This document shows positions 41,591 through 50,215 of a stretch of DNA of 64,000 nucleotides, in pieces. Each line of letters starts with the position of its first letter. The first letter of the stretch is position 1. This DNA is from Arcticibacterium sp964021845 (GTDB taxonomy: Bacteria > Bacteroidota > Bacteroidia > Cytophagales > Spirosomataceae): NCBI RefSeq assembly GCF_964021845.1, contig NZ_CAXHZC010000001.1:558001-622000 (forward strand). The letters run 5' to 3'. A model generated the notes under the pieces. It ran no database searches, had not been told where the DNA came from, and worked only from the letters and a program-made list of their open reading frames with translations. The translations under genes and the position numbers were made by a program.

Positions 41591-42673
41591 ATGTTAATAG
41601 GAGTACCGGCTGAAATTAAGAATAATGAGAACAGGGTAGCCATAACACCAGCTGGTGTTGTGGAGCTGGTTAAGTTCGGTCATGATGTTCTTATTCAATC
41701 TAATGCTGGCTCCGGAAGCGGTTTTGAAGATAAAGAATATATTTCTGTTGGAGCTCAAATTGTTCCTACCATTGAGGACGTTTACGCCAAGGCAGAAATG
41801 ATTCTTAAAGTAAAAGAGCCCATTGCTCAGGAATATGATTTAGTTAGAGAAGGGCAGTTAGTTTTTACCTATTTCCATTTTGCAAGTTCGGAGCCTTTGA
41901 CCAAAGCTATGCTTAAAAGCAAGGCGGTTTGTTTGGCCTACGAAACTGTAGAAAGTGCTGATGGTTCTTTACCACTTTTAATTCCGATGTCGGAAGTAGC
42001 AGGAAGAATGTCTATTCAGGAAGGAGCTAAATACTTAGAAAAGCCCTTAAAAGGTAAAGGAATATTATTAGGAGGAGTTCCTGGAACGCCAAGGGGAAAA
42101 GTATTGGTTTTAGGTGGCGGTATTGTAGGAACTCAAGCAGCTAAAATGGCAGCGGGCTTAGGTGCTAATGTTATTATCATGGACATCAGTCTTAAAAGAT
42201 TGAGGTACTTAGCGGATATTATGCCAGCCAATGTAACCACTTTGATGTCTAATCAACATAATATAGAATTAGCCATCAAAGAGGCTGATTTAATAGTAGG
42301 AGCGGTATTAATACCAGGAGCAAAAGCACCTCGACTTATTAAAAGAGAGATGCTTAAGAAAATGAGACCGGGAACAGTACTGGTAGATGTGGCTGTAGAC
42401 CAAGGGGGATGTATAGAAACATGTACACCTACCACACATGAAGACCCCACTTTTATTATTGACGATATAGTACACTACTGCGTAGCAAATATGCCAGGAG
42501 CAGTACCATATACTTCTACTTTAGCTTTGACAAACGCCACATTGCCTTACGTTTTAGAACTGGCAAACAAAGGTTGGCAAAAAGCTACTGAAGATAACCT
42601 TGAATTAAAGAAAGGTTTAAATATTGTCAATGGAGAAATAGTACATAAAGGCGTAGCGGAAGCTTTTGCCTAA
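41591..42673 (+). CDS. ald: Alanine dehydrogenase
   Basis: This 360-aa protein has the N-terminal IGVPAEIKNNENRVAITPAG signature with catalytic Lys and Arg. Further in are the FTYFHFA segment with the catalytic His region, the NAD-binding VLVLGGGIVGTQAAKMAAGLG (about 174-194), and the Asp-containing VDVAVDQGGCIET motif. It oxidises L-alanine to pyruvate. Length and motif order are normal (about 360-370 aa). It is divergent from its Lrp-family regulator and followed by a good terminator. Confidence 0.94.
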   Translation: MLIGVPAEIKNNENRVAITPAGVVELVKFGHDVLIQSNAGSGSGFEDKEYISVGAQIVPTIEDVYAKAEMILKVKEPIAQEYDLVREGQLVFTYFHFASSEPLTKAMLKSKAVCLAYETVESADGSLPLLIPMSEVAGRMSIQEGAKYLEKPLKGKGILLGGVPGTPRGKVLVLGGGIVGTQAAKMAAGLGANVIIMDISLKRLRYLADIMPANVTTLMSNQHNIELAIKEADLIVGAVLIPGAKAPRLIKREMLKKMRPGTVLVDVAVDQGGCIETCTPTTHEDPTFIIDDIVHYCVANMPGAVPYTSTLALTNATLPYVLELANKGWQKATEDNLELKKGLNIVNGEIVHKGVAEAFA

Positions 42674-42716
42674 TTTATATAAGATTTTAGATTTCCTTAA
42701 ACTGTTATGATAATGT

Positions 42717-42748
42717 ATACCCCAGAGTTTTCTGGGGTTTTACTTTTT
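42717..42748 (+). terminator. Rho-independent terminator after ald
   Basis: Stem ACCCCAGA / TCTGGGGT with a GTTT-type loop (42719-42738) is followed by TTTACTTTTTT. It lies about 45 bp after the ald stop codon. Confidence 0.8.
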
Positions 42749-42848
42749 TAGGGCTAGTTCGTCTACTGTTTCGGCCTTTCTTTCCTAGCTTAATTGCTTC
42801 GCTTGTTATTTGTTTTAAATTTATAGAGAACACTAACAACCCTATAAA

Positions 42849-44132
42849 ATGACACTAATGCCCTCAAGAAGAAGCTTTATCAAGAAAGCGGCTATATCGG
42901 CTTTCGCTTTTCATTATATTCCAGACCTGATAGGTAAACCTGCCCCTAGCGATAAAGTTAGGGTAGCTCACATTGGTGTCAATGGAATGGGTACAAATCA
43001 TTTAAATTGGTTCGCTAAATTACCCGATGTTCAAACGGTGGCTTTGTGCGATGTTGATAGTAATCATTTAGCAAAAGCGAAAAATGTTCTTTTGGGGCAT
43101 AAGCCCAATCAAAAGGTAGATACCTATGACGACTTCCGTAGAATTTTGGATAGAAAGGATATTGATGCCATTACTTGTGCTACGCCAGACCATTGGCATG
43201 CTCAAATAGCCATTATGGCTTTTCAGGCAGGAAAAGATGTCTATGGCGAAAAGCCGCTTTCTTACACGGCGAAAGAGGGTCAAATGATGTTGGCTTCTAT
43301 GAATGCTAATAAAAAGATATTTCAATTAGGTAATCAAATACATACAGGAGATAATTACCACAGAGTAGTAGAACTTATACAGGGCGGTGCCATTGGTAAA
43401 GTCAAAAAAGTAAGATTATGGAAAACAGGAAAACCACCAGTTATAGAGAAAGCATCTTATCAAAAAGTGCCGCAAGAGCTTAATTGGGATATGTGGCAAG
43501 GCCCAGCACCTGAAAGAGATTATTTTCCAGAAAGGTGTCATTTTACTTATCGTTATTTTATGGATTATTCCGGTGGGGTATTCCAAGATTTTTGGTGTCA
43601 TATAGCAGATATAGTTTGGTGGAGTATTTCTCCAGAAAAGTTAAAATCTATTGATGCCAAAGGAATCGTTAGTCCGGGAATTGGCGATACGCCTTCCGAA
43701 ATCAGTATTGACTATAAATTTAAAGGTTTGGATATTCAGTGGACTTCTGAAGTTCCTGATGTGCCAGGAGCAGCAGGGAAGCATATTGGAGCGTACTTTG
43801 AAGGAACTAAAGGCACGCTTTTATGTGATTACGGAAGCAAGGAGTTAAGGCTAGATGGAGAGGTTTTAACAGATTTAGAAAGCATCCCGAAAACAGTGAA
43901 ACGCTCTCCTGGTCATCAGCAAAACTTTATTGATTCGGTAAAAAGCAGAGCACAGCCAGAGTCAAATTTGGCGTATGCCAGAGAAATGACATTGCCCATG
44001 CATTTAGGGCTTATTTCATGGCAATTAGGTCGTCCTTTAAAATGGGATTATAAAAGAGAACTTTTCAAAGGAGACGCAGAAGCAAATCAACTATTATTTA
44101 GAGAATATCGCTCAGCTTATAATTGGATATAG
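42849..44132 (+). CDS. Gfo/Idh/MocA-family oxidoreductase with Tat-type signal
   Basis: The 427-aa protein begins with a twin-arginine signal (SRRSFIKKAAISAFAF), so it is probably exported folded. The Rossmann half (about 40-160) carries VRVAHIGVNGMGTNHL and the EKPLSYTAKEGQ motif with catalytic Lys near residue 135. The C-terminal half is a beta-sheet domain. The family oxidises sugars or inositols; secreted members are frequent in Bacteroidota polysaccharide use. No polysaccharide locus is next to it. Confidence 0.88.
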   Translation: MTLMPSRRSFIKKAAISAFAFHYIPDLIGKPAPSDKVRVAHIGVNGMGTNHLNWFAKLPDVQTVALCDVDSNHLAKAKNVLLGHKPNQKVDTYDDFRRILDRKDIDAITCATPDHWHAQIAIMAFQAGKDVYGEKPLSYTAKEGQMMLASMNANKKIFQLGNQIHTGDNYHRVVELIQGGAIGKVKKVRLWKTGKPPVIEKASYQKVPQELNWDMWQGPAPERDYFPERCHFTYRYFMDYSGGVFQDFWCHIADIVWWSISPEKLKSIDAKGIVSPGIGDTPSEISIDYKFKGLDIQWTSEVPDVPGAAGKHIGAYFEGTKGTLLCDYGSKELRLDGEVLTDLESIPKTVKRSPGHQQNFIDSVKSRAQPESNLAYAREMTLPMHLGLISWQLGRPLKWDYKRELFKGDAEANQLLFREYRSAYNWI

Positions 44133-44443
44133 TATATGCTTATGAGATATTATAATTAGCGAGTGATGAGATATTTATTATGAAATCCGTTGTGTCGAAA
44201 TACTGTTTGAAGCACTATTAGAATTTTAGGGCTGATTTTTTTGATAAGATTTAAGTTTTTATAAAATTCTGATTGTGTAAGTTTATTTCGACAAATGGTT
44301 TTGGACGGTTCGCCGCTGCGATTAGTTTTTGCCCAAACAAAAAGTAAGGCCCGTCTGGCAAGACAGCCAAGAATAGATGTTTTGAACTAACCTGTTTTAA
44401 TAGGCTTTAAGATAGAATTCAATTACTGTTTAGGGTAGCTACC
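44133..44443. other. Intergenic region without a recognised feature
   Basis: This is 311 bp between a plus-strand oxidoreductase gene and a minus-strand small gene. I see no ORF, RNA gene or convincing terminator. A short GC-rich patch with the hairpin GTCT-GGCA-AGAC is near 44356. Confidence 0.3.
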
Positions 44444-44731
44444 TTATTTATATTGCTCCACCAATTCTTCCCACTCCTTGTCCAAACTGATTGTTGGATA
44501 GGGAAGGTTTAACTGACGATACCACCAGCCAGCATTAAAACGGTCTCCCTCTTTTCTGTGGAGGTATGCGTGAATTCTATCATAATCACGCTGCCCTTCT
44601 TTCTTTTGAGCGAGTTCGTGAGCTCTTTTCCAGTTGCCTTTGTAATCTTGCCAAAGGCTCTTTTGCATGTCGGTGGAGAGTTCGTTTTCTGAACTGATGT
44701 TTTTGAAACGTTCTAGGTAAGTGTCTTTCAT
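44444..44731 (-). CDS. Small hypothetical cytoplasmic protein
   Basis: The 95-aa protein is highly charged, with no signal peptide. Aromatic-rich motifs include WQDYKGNWKRAHELAQ, HAYLHRKEGDRFNAGWWYRQ and a final EWEELVEQYK. The residues suggest a compact helical protein. It may belong to a widespread small family seen in Proteobacteria and Bacteroidota, but I cannot name it. It lies 10 bp downstream of the HemJ gene on the same strand, so the pair is probably an operon. Confidence 0.65.
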   Translation of the reverse strand: MKDTYLERFKNISSENELSTDMQKSLWQDYKGNWKRAHELAQKKEGQRDYDRIHAYLHRKEGDRFNAGWWYRQLNLPYPTISLDKEWEELVEQYK

Positions 44732-44741
44732 GGTGTTAAAA

Positions 44742-45278
44742 TTATTTATTTCTACTCTTTTTGTAGGCTTTGGCTATTAAGAATAATATGAAACCAAAAG
44801 CCATAACTCCGGCAAAGAGATAAACAAAGTTCAAGACATCTTTGACCACGGCCAGTAGCACTATGGATACCAAGAAAAGAGTAGGGAGTTCGTTTAGTAA
44901 TCTGAATTGGAAAGAGCTGTAGGTGGTTAAGCCTTGCTCTTGTTTTTTTATAATGCTTTTGCAGTATAAGTGATAGCCTGTTAGTAAAACTAAAAGCACC
45001 AGTTTAACTTTAATCCAGTTTTGGTTTAAAATGGCTGGGTTGGTAATAAGCATAGCCAAACCAAAGGTCCAGGTAATCATCATGGCGGGATTGCAAATGA
45101 TTTTATAAACTCGCCAAGACATTTGTGTAAATTGAGCCTTCCAGTCTTCACGCAAATGCTCAGGTTTGTCGTCGGCTTCGGAGTGGTAAACAAATATACG
45201 AACCAGGTAAAACATACCCGCAAACCAGGAGACAAAACCTATAATATGAAAAGCTTTAAAAAATTGATAGAACTGCAC
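44742..45278 (-). CDS. hemJ: Protoporphyrinogen IX oxidase HemJ (CopD-like)
   Basis: It is about 179 aa from a GTG start at 45278 (VQFYQFFKAFHIIGFVSWFAG). The longer ATG frame to 45341 would abut the divergent OmpA gene start and carries 21 residues not expected in the family, so the GTG start is preferred. Conserved features are the first helix His in KAFHIIGFVSWFAGMFYL, VKLVLLVLLTGYHLYC with a second His, and RLLNELPTL. There are four to five membrane helices. It oxidises protoporphyrinogen IX in haem synthesis. Confidence 0.85.
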   Translation of the reverse strand: MQFYQFFKAFHIIGFVSWFAGMFYLVRIFVYHSEADDKPEHLREDWKAQFTQMSWRVYKIICNPAMMITWTFGLAMLITNPAILNQNWIKVKLVLLVLLTGYHLYCKSIIKKQEQGLTTYSSFQFRLLNELPTLFLVSIVLLAVVKDVLNFVYLFAGVMAFGFILFLIAKAYKKSRNK

Positions 45279-45341
45279 GGTACGGTGTTTGCGTTTTGAA
45301 AATAAAAACAAAATTAAAGCGTTAGATTCGAATAGACCCAT

Positions 45342-47222
45342 ATGAAACTAAAAATTACGCTATTTCTTTTATTATTTGGATTTGTGCTAAGAACAAATGG
45401 CCAAGATAAAAAGGCCTTAAACTTCTATGAAAAGGCAGAAGAAGCTTATCTGAAACGCGACAATGCAATTGCTCGTGAGTATTATTTAAAAGCACTAGAA
45501 CGATACCCAGAATATAATGTGGTGTATTATAAGTTGGGTCAAATAGCCTATGCAAACCGTGATTTAGGCAGTGCCAAAATGTATTTTGAAAAGGTTTTGA
45601 CATTAGAGCCGGAAAATAAAGGCTATGTGCTGGCATATACAGTTTTGGGCACCGAAGCTTTAAAGCTTAATGAATACGGAAAAGCTAGAGAATACCTAAA
45701 GCATGCCTTAGAGAGAACTAGAGAAGGTACGCCGGCTTATAAACAAATAGAAAAGCAAATTTTAAACTGCACGTATGCATTAGAGATTATGGAAAATCCG
45801 CTCATGATAGAGCCAACTTTAATGCCTGATGTTTTAAACTTCAAAGACATGCAGTATCTTCCTGTTTTTACGGCAGATGGCTCTACAATTTATTTTACCG
45901 CTTTAACAAAAGGAGCAGACGAAGACATTTATGTTTCAAACAAGGTAAATGGAGTTTGGGCCATACCAAAAGGGGTTTCTGAAGTAATAAATACAGGTTT
46001 GAATGAAGGCTCATGCACCATTTCTGCAGATGGAAAAACCATGGTGTTTACCAGCTGTGATGGCAGAGAAAGTTTGGGCGGTTGCGACCTTTTTATAACA
46101 AGATTAGATGAAAATGGCTGGTCAACACCTCAGAATATGGGACCTAATGTTAATTCGCCATTTTGGGATTCTCAAGCATCATTATCCTCTGACGGAAAAG
46201 TTCTAGTTTTTTCGTCTAAAAGGTATGGAGGGCAGGGAGAAAAAGACCTTTATGTAAGTACGCTAGGTGCCATGAACGAATGGAATAAAGCCAGAAACTT
46301 AGGGAAGGTGATCAACACGCCAAAAGATGAGATTTCTCCCTTTTTACATGCGAATGGAAAGAGCCTTTTCTTTGCATCAAACGGACATTCAGGGCTTGGT
46401 GGTTATGATTTGTTTTTGTCAAACAAAACGGAGAAAACCATGACAGAGCCGCTGAATCTAGGTTATCCTATCAATGATGGTTCAGACCAAGCTGCCTTGG
46501 TGATTTCAGCAGATGGCAAACAAGCTTATTATACTAAACACACTGGCGAGAAAATCAATATGTATCAGTTTGACCTACCCAAAGAGTTAAAAGAGAAGTT
46601 TGACCCTACTTTTTATCTTAAAGGGCATGTTTTTGATGCTGAAAGCAATGTGGCTTTAGGAGCCTCTATCAAGCTTATAAATCTAAATACTAAAGAAGTG
46701 GTTTCTGAGTTTTCTGCTGACGCCAAAACAGGGGAGTACCTTGCTGTACTTCCGTTTTCTGGAAACTTTGGGCTGTATGTAGAGCATCCATCATATTTTT
46801 TCAAAAGCCTTTCTTTTAGTTTTAATTCTGAGGCAAAAAAGAATAATAAAGAGTTGGAGATTGGTTTAGATAAAATTGACAAAGAAAAAATAGAAGTGCT
46901 TAGTAATATCTATTTCGATGAAGCCAAATGGGATTTAAAACCAGAGTCGCTGGTGGAGTTAAGCAAGCTCTCAGAACTCATCTGGCGAAATCCGAAATTA
47001 AAAGTAGAAATAGCTGGACACACGGATGATGTTGGTACTCCAGAAAGCAATCAAGAACTCTCTCAAAAAAGAGCTCAAGCTGTGGTAGATTACCTCATAA
47101 GTGAAGGCCTAAGCAAAGACAATGTAACCGCCAAAGGCTACGGAGAAACCAAACCAAGAGCCAGTAATGATAATGAAGCTGGCAGAAGTGAGAATAGGAG
47201 GATAGAGCTTAGGTTTTATTAG
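45342..47222 (+). CDS. OmpA-family protein with TPR, WD40-like and peptidoglycan-binding domains (PorE-like)
   Basis: This 626-aa protein has a signal peptide (1-20), TPR repeats (about 22-145), WD40-like PD40 blades (about 155-390, with DGSTIYFTALTKG and DGKVLVFSSKRYGG), a carboxypeptidase-regulatory-like beta domain (about 420-490) and a C-terminal OmpA domain. The OmpA domain has the peptidoglycan-binding motif VEIAGHTDDVG and LSQKRAQAVVDYLI. The domain order is that of PorE of the type IX secretion system. PorE homologues are numerous, and T9SS genes are not in view. Confidence 0.85.
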   Translation: MKLKITLFLLLFGFVLRTNGQDKKALNFYEKAEEAYLKRDNAIAREYYLKALERYPEYNVVYYKLGQIAYANRDLGSAKMYFEKVLTLEPENKGYVLAYTVLGTEALKLNEYGKAREYLKHALERTREGTPAYKQIEKQILNCTYALEIMENPLMIEPTLMPDVLNFKDMQYLPVFTADGSTIYFTALTKGADEDIYVSNKVNGVWAIPKGVSEVINTGLNEGSCTISADGKTMVFTSCDGRESLGGCDLFITRLDENGWSTPQNMGPNVNSPFWDSQASLSSDGKVLVFSSKRYGGQGEKDLYVSTLGAMNEWNKARNLGKVINTPKDEISPFLHANGKSLFFASNGHSGLGGYDLFLSNKTEKTMTEPLNLGYPINDGSDQAALVISADGKQAYYTKHTGEKINMYQFDLPKELKEKFDPTFYLKGHVFDAESNVALGASIKLINLNTKEVVSEFSADAKTGEYLAVLPFSGNFGLYVEHPSYFFKSLSFSFNSEAKKNNKELEIGLDKIDKEKIEVLSNIYFDEAKWDLKPESLVELSKLSELIWRNPKLKVEIAGHTDDVGTPESNQELSQKRAQAVVDYLISEGLSKDNVTAKGYGETKPRASNDNEAGRSENRRIELRFY

Positions 47223-47326
47223 GACTTTTAGTCTGTGTCTGTAGTTTGTAAAGGACTTATTTGCAGATGGTTACTGTTAGGAGGTTTATTGTGGCATTTA
47301 GATTACTAAATAAGGAAAAGTAAAAT

Positions 47327-47593
47327 ATTTCAGATAGAATTAACGCCAGATTACCAAAGCCTTTGGCTGACTATGTAAATTCAATGATTGGTTCGGATGC
47401 ATTGTACGAAACTCCAAGTGAATATATTCGTTCATTAATTCGTCGTGATATGGAAGGTGAACCGTCTCAGGTTTATTCCAGTATAATCGAAGGCTTTAAG
47501 GACATTAAAGAAGGTAGAATAATCAAATCTAGTGGAAGCTGGAAAAAAGATAAAGAGCTTTTGAAGCAAAAGCAAGCTCAAAATTGGGAATAG
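47327..47593 (+). CDS. ParD-like antitoxin with a non-ATG (ATT) start
   Basis: The family N-terminus (S/I)DRINARLPKPLADYVN is encoded in frame, but its start is ATT at 47327 rather than ATG. A good ribosome site (AAGGAAAAG) is 6-7 nt upstream. The only other in-frame start is TTG at 47363, which would cut the ribbon strand that binds DNA. The rest (SEYIRSLIRRDMEG) is a normal ribbon-helix-helix antitoxin. Either it initiates at ATT or the gene is inactivated by ATG to ATT. The toxin gene begins 3 bp after its stop. Confidence 0.7.
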   Translation: MSDRINARLPKPLADYVNSMIGSDALYETPSEYIRSLIRRDMEGEPSQVYSSIIEGFKDIKEGRIIKSSGSWKKDKELLKQKQAQNWE

Positions 47594-47596
47594 TTC

Positions 47597-47941
47597 ATGG
47601 CTGAGTTTTACTTAACGTAGAGAGCCATGCTGGATCTATTAGCCATTGAAGAGTATTCTATTCAAAAATGGGGTGAAGGTCAAACAGACAACTACTTGTC
47701 TGAGCTATACGAAGCTTTCGGTAAAATAGCACAAAATCCTGAAAGTAGAACTATTAGAAAGGGTCGTTCATTTCCTTTCTATATGGCATCAGTCGGAAAA
47801 CATTTTGCAATTTACAAAACTGGTAAAAACGGTATTATTATCACCACCATCCTTCATGGCAGACGAAATATTGAAGCCATTATTAATGCTTTATCGCACG
47901 CTTTGACCCGTGAAATATATGCTTTGGATTTAAATGGATAG
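47597..47941 (+). pseudogene. ParE-like toxin gene interrupted by a nonsense codon
   Basis: The original frame starts at ATG 47597 as MAEFYLT, then meets TAG at 47618-47620, where family members carry Lys or Arg. It continues as RAMLDLLAIEEYSIQKWGEG through IIITTILHGRRNIEAI and ends DLNG. Reinitiation at ATG 47627 would remove the first beta strand of the toxin fold. An otherwise intact ParE is therefore lost to one substitution. It matches the impaired start of its antitoxin. Confidence 0.7.
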
Positions 47942-48129
47942 AAACCTGTCAATAATATTGAGGTTGTTTTTTCCCCTTAGGGAGTCTCGCCAGAGCTGAC
48001 TCTGGGGTATTAATCTATAACTGCTTTAAAGTGTTGTACATCCATTTTTACATTTATAGCCATGAGGTGCCACTGTATTTAACCTAGAAGTATAGTAGAG
48101 TCCGCAAGCGAGCCTCGGCTGAGGGAAAA

Positions 48130-48224
48130 CGTATTATCTCAGCGTCTTCATCTTCTCTTCTTGCTTTGGCCGCAGCAGATCGGCCCGCAGATAGGCCGCC
48201 AATTATAATAATTCGATTTTTCAT
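48130..48224 (-). pseudogene. N-terminal fragment of a CoA-disulfide reductase-like flavoprotein
   Basis: From ATG 48224 the minus strand reads MKNRIIIIGGLSAGRSAAAK, then ARREDEDAEII. This is the FAD-binding N-terminus of CoA-disulfide reductase/NADH oxidase-type proteins, where GGxSAGxSAAAKARR is diagnostic. After about 31 residues the similarity ends, and a stop follows at 48084. At least 400 residues are missing, so it is a truncated remnant. Confidence 0.65.
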
Positions 48225-48440
48225 TCTCTAGTTTTGATTGTATTCAAAAGTAGAATCTGATAGACGAGTTGTATGTAAACTTTGTTACATAAATGGCTCT
48301 TAATGATATCAAACAGGTTTTGATATGTTTCTGAGTATATAATGGAGCATGAAATTTGAAGCCTCCTGAAAATCGCAACTATTAGGTTAAATATGCTGAT
48401 TTAAGAAGACTATGCTTTGAGGTTTGGAAGAAAATAAAAG

Positions 48441-48473
48441 AACCCACTCATAAACTGTATGAGCGGGTTTTTA
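48441..48473. terminator. Terminator downstream of the SDR pseudogene
   Basis: An 11-base imperfect stem, AACCCACTCAT / ATGAGCGGGTT, with a 7-nt loop. T-rich flanks occur on both strands. It lies about 20 bp beyond the SDR stop. Confidence 0.75.
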
Positions 48474-48492
48474 TGTTTAAAACTGCTTTTCC

Positions 48493-49357
48493 TTAAAGAA
48501 AATATTCCTTTACTTGATTAACAAGTTTAGTTCCATCTGGGTCTGCTTGAGTCTTTAGCTTACAAAGGTTTTCCGCCCACTCTGAGGTTCTTACACGCAG
48601 TGGAGGGTTCTCAGAAAGAGCTACTTGAAGAATTACCTCTGCTACTTCTAGGCTGCTTTGGTAAAGACTTTCAGTGCCACTTTGGCCTCTATTTTGAGCA
48701 CCTTCCATGTATTTTTGGAAAATTGGAGCATATTCTCCGGTAGCTAGTTCACCTTTTGCGTTGACTGTTTTGGCTACGGCATTAGTCATAAATTCAGTGG
48801 CTATTCCGCCAGGTTCTACCATAGAAAACTTGATATTAAAAGGCTCAGAAACATAGGTGGCAAGAGCTTCGGTGAACCCTTCTACGGCAAATTTAGCTCC
48901 GCAGTATAATTCATTAAATGGCTGACCCACTAAACCTCCTACTGATGTCACATTAATGATATGACCTGCTCTTTTTTCTCTCATAGAAGGTAAATACGGA
49001 CTTCGTAGTTCTTACTACGCCCGTATAGTTCACATCGGTAACCCAGTCGATTTCGTCAAGGCTCGCATCTTCTAAGGTTTTGGCAAAACCAGCACCAGCA
49101 TTGTTCAGAAGAATGTCAATTTTCCCTTCTTTCTCAATAACAGTCTTTATGGCATTGTCAATAGAATCTAATGATGAAACATCTAATGGTAGTATTTCAA
49201 TATCTAAATTGTCAGATTTTATTCGTTCTTCTAAAGCTGTGGCTTTAGCCAGATTTCTCATCGTTGCATATACCTTAAATCCATTTTGTGCAAAAAGGAT
49301 AGAACTTTCAAAACCTACTCCTGTTGATGTTCCTGTGATTAAAACGTTTTTTTTCAT
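48493..49357 (-). pseudogene. SDR-family oxidoreductase, frameshifted
   Basis: The first part from MKKNVLITGTSTGVGFE (GxxxGxG near residue 8-14) to VRTTKSV is in one frame. The rest, MREKRAGHIINVTSVGG with the catalytic YCGAKFAVEGF (YxxxK), is in another. Removing one A from AAA at 48992-48994 on the plus strand restores one continuous protein of about 287 aa. It is thus a single-base insertion, either a real frameshift or a sequencing error. It is controlled by the adjacent TetR gene. A full-length paralogue lies at 58459-59298. Confidence 0.8.
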
Positions 49358-49370
49358 TTTGTTTGCTTTG

Positions 49371-49392
49371 TTGGAGTGAATGTTCATTCCAA
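49371..49392. promoter_or_regulatory. TetR operator upstream of the SDR gene
   Basis: Inverted repeat TTGGAGTGAA / TTCATTCCAA with a 2-bp spacer, 14 bp upstream of the SDR start. It resembles the second site at 49978-49995. Confidence 0.5.
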
Positions 49393-49407
49393 GTTTGATT
49401 AAAATTT

Positions 49408-49959
49408 TTACTCTTTTATGGCGTCCCAAACCATATTAATTTGATTATTTAGAGATGTCGATTTTCTTCGAGGTTGATTAAAATACCATCTTAAGTAAGA
49501 CAAAATAGCTCCGCCAATAAATACTAGTATTTCATCTAGGTCAATCTTCTTAATAATTCTTTCTTTTTGGCCATTGACTAATAATGAAAGTACCGCTTCT
49601 ACGGATTCTTGCCCTATTGCTCTACTTTCCTCTGTAATAATAGGGGAAGCTTGTAATTGCTCCATGAACTTGAAATAAGCGGGTTCTGCCACAAAAAACG
49701 TTATAATAGCAGTGAAATAGTTTTCAAACTGCGTTTTTATAGGTTTGTTGGCATCAAAGACCAAGAAGATAGATTTTTCCTTTTCTTTAATGTCTACATA
49801 AATCTCATTTATCAATATTTCCTTATTTGGGAAGTAATTATAAATGGTTCCCATACCTGTTCCAGCTGCTTTAGCAATGGCAGACATAGGCGTGTTATGC
49901 ACTCCTTTTTCTGTAAGGAGACTAAGAGCTGAGGATAATATGGTTTCTTTCTTATTCAC
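49408..49959 (-). CDS. TetR-family transcriptional repressor
   Basis: It is about 183 aa from a GTG start at 49959 (VNKKETILSSAL). The ATG at 49995 would place an operator and a −7 box inside the gene. The HTH is PMSAIAKAAGTGMGTIYNYF (about 24-43), standard for TetR, followed by a helical ligand domain. It is transcribed toward the frameshifted SDR gene, with palindromes before both. It most likely represses both genes and responds to a small toxic compound. Confidence 0.85.
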   Translation of the reverse strand: MNKKETILSSALSLLTEKGVHNTPMSAIAKAAGTGMGTIYNYFPNKEILINEIYVDIKEKEKSIFLVFDANKPIKTQFENYFTAIITFFVAEPAYFKFMEQLQASPIITEESRAIGQESVEAVLSLLVNGQKERIIKKIDLDEILVFIGGAILSYLRWYFNQPRRKSTSLNNQINMVWDAIKE

Positions 49960-49963
49960 AGTA

Positions 49964-49995
49964 CAAATGTAGTGCGATTGGAATGCTTGTTCCAA
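49964..49995 (-). promoter_or_regulatory. TetR promoter with embedded operator
   Basis: On the minus strand, TTG (49995-49993) lies 21 bp upstream of TACATTTG (49971-49964), a good −33/−7 pair. The palindrome TTGGAACAAGCATTCCAA (49978-49995) overlaps it. The −7 box ends 4 bp before the GTG start, so the mRNA may be leaderless. Confidence 0.5.
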
Positions 49996-50215
49996 GTGTT
50001 TTGCGTTTTATTTTTGAAATTTATAGTCTGGCATCTTAGGCTGTCTGAGCTTCACCATATTTACGGGCTCAATTTAGTTGATGGAATTATAAATTTCATA
50101 CTACTTTTTAAGGGTCTACGGTAGAAAAAAAATATAACTACAAATGATTAGGTTATATTTAAGGTCTAAACCTATAATTACGATAATTAGCTATTGAACA
50201 ACTACACTTTATATA

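Larger units (their letters stand above)
47942..48492. other. Intergenic region with a gene fragment and terminator
   Basis: This is 551 bp without an intact gene. It contains the CoA-disulfide-reductase fragment (48130-48224) and the terminator at 48441-48473. The rest shows nothing that I can identify. Confidence 0.4.

Noticed and set aside
44340..44375. Terminator in the 44.1-44.4 kb gap
   Set aside because: The stem GTCT/AGAC is too short and has no T-run.
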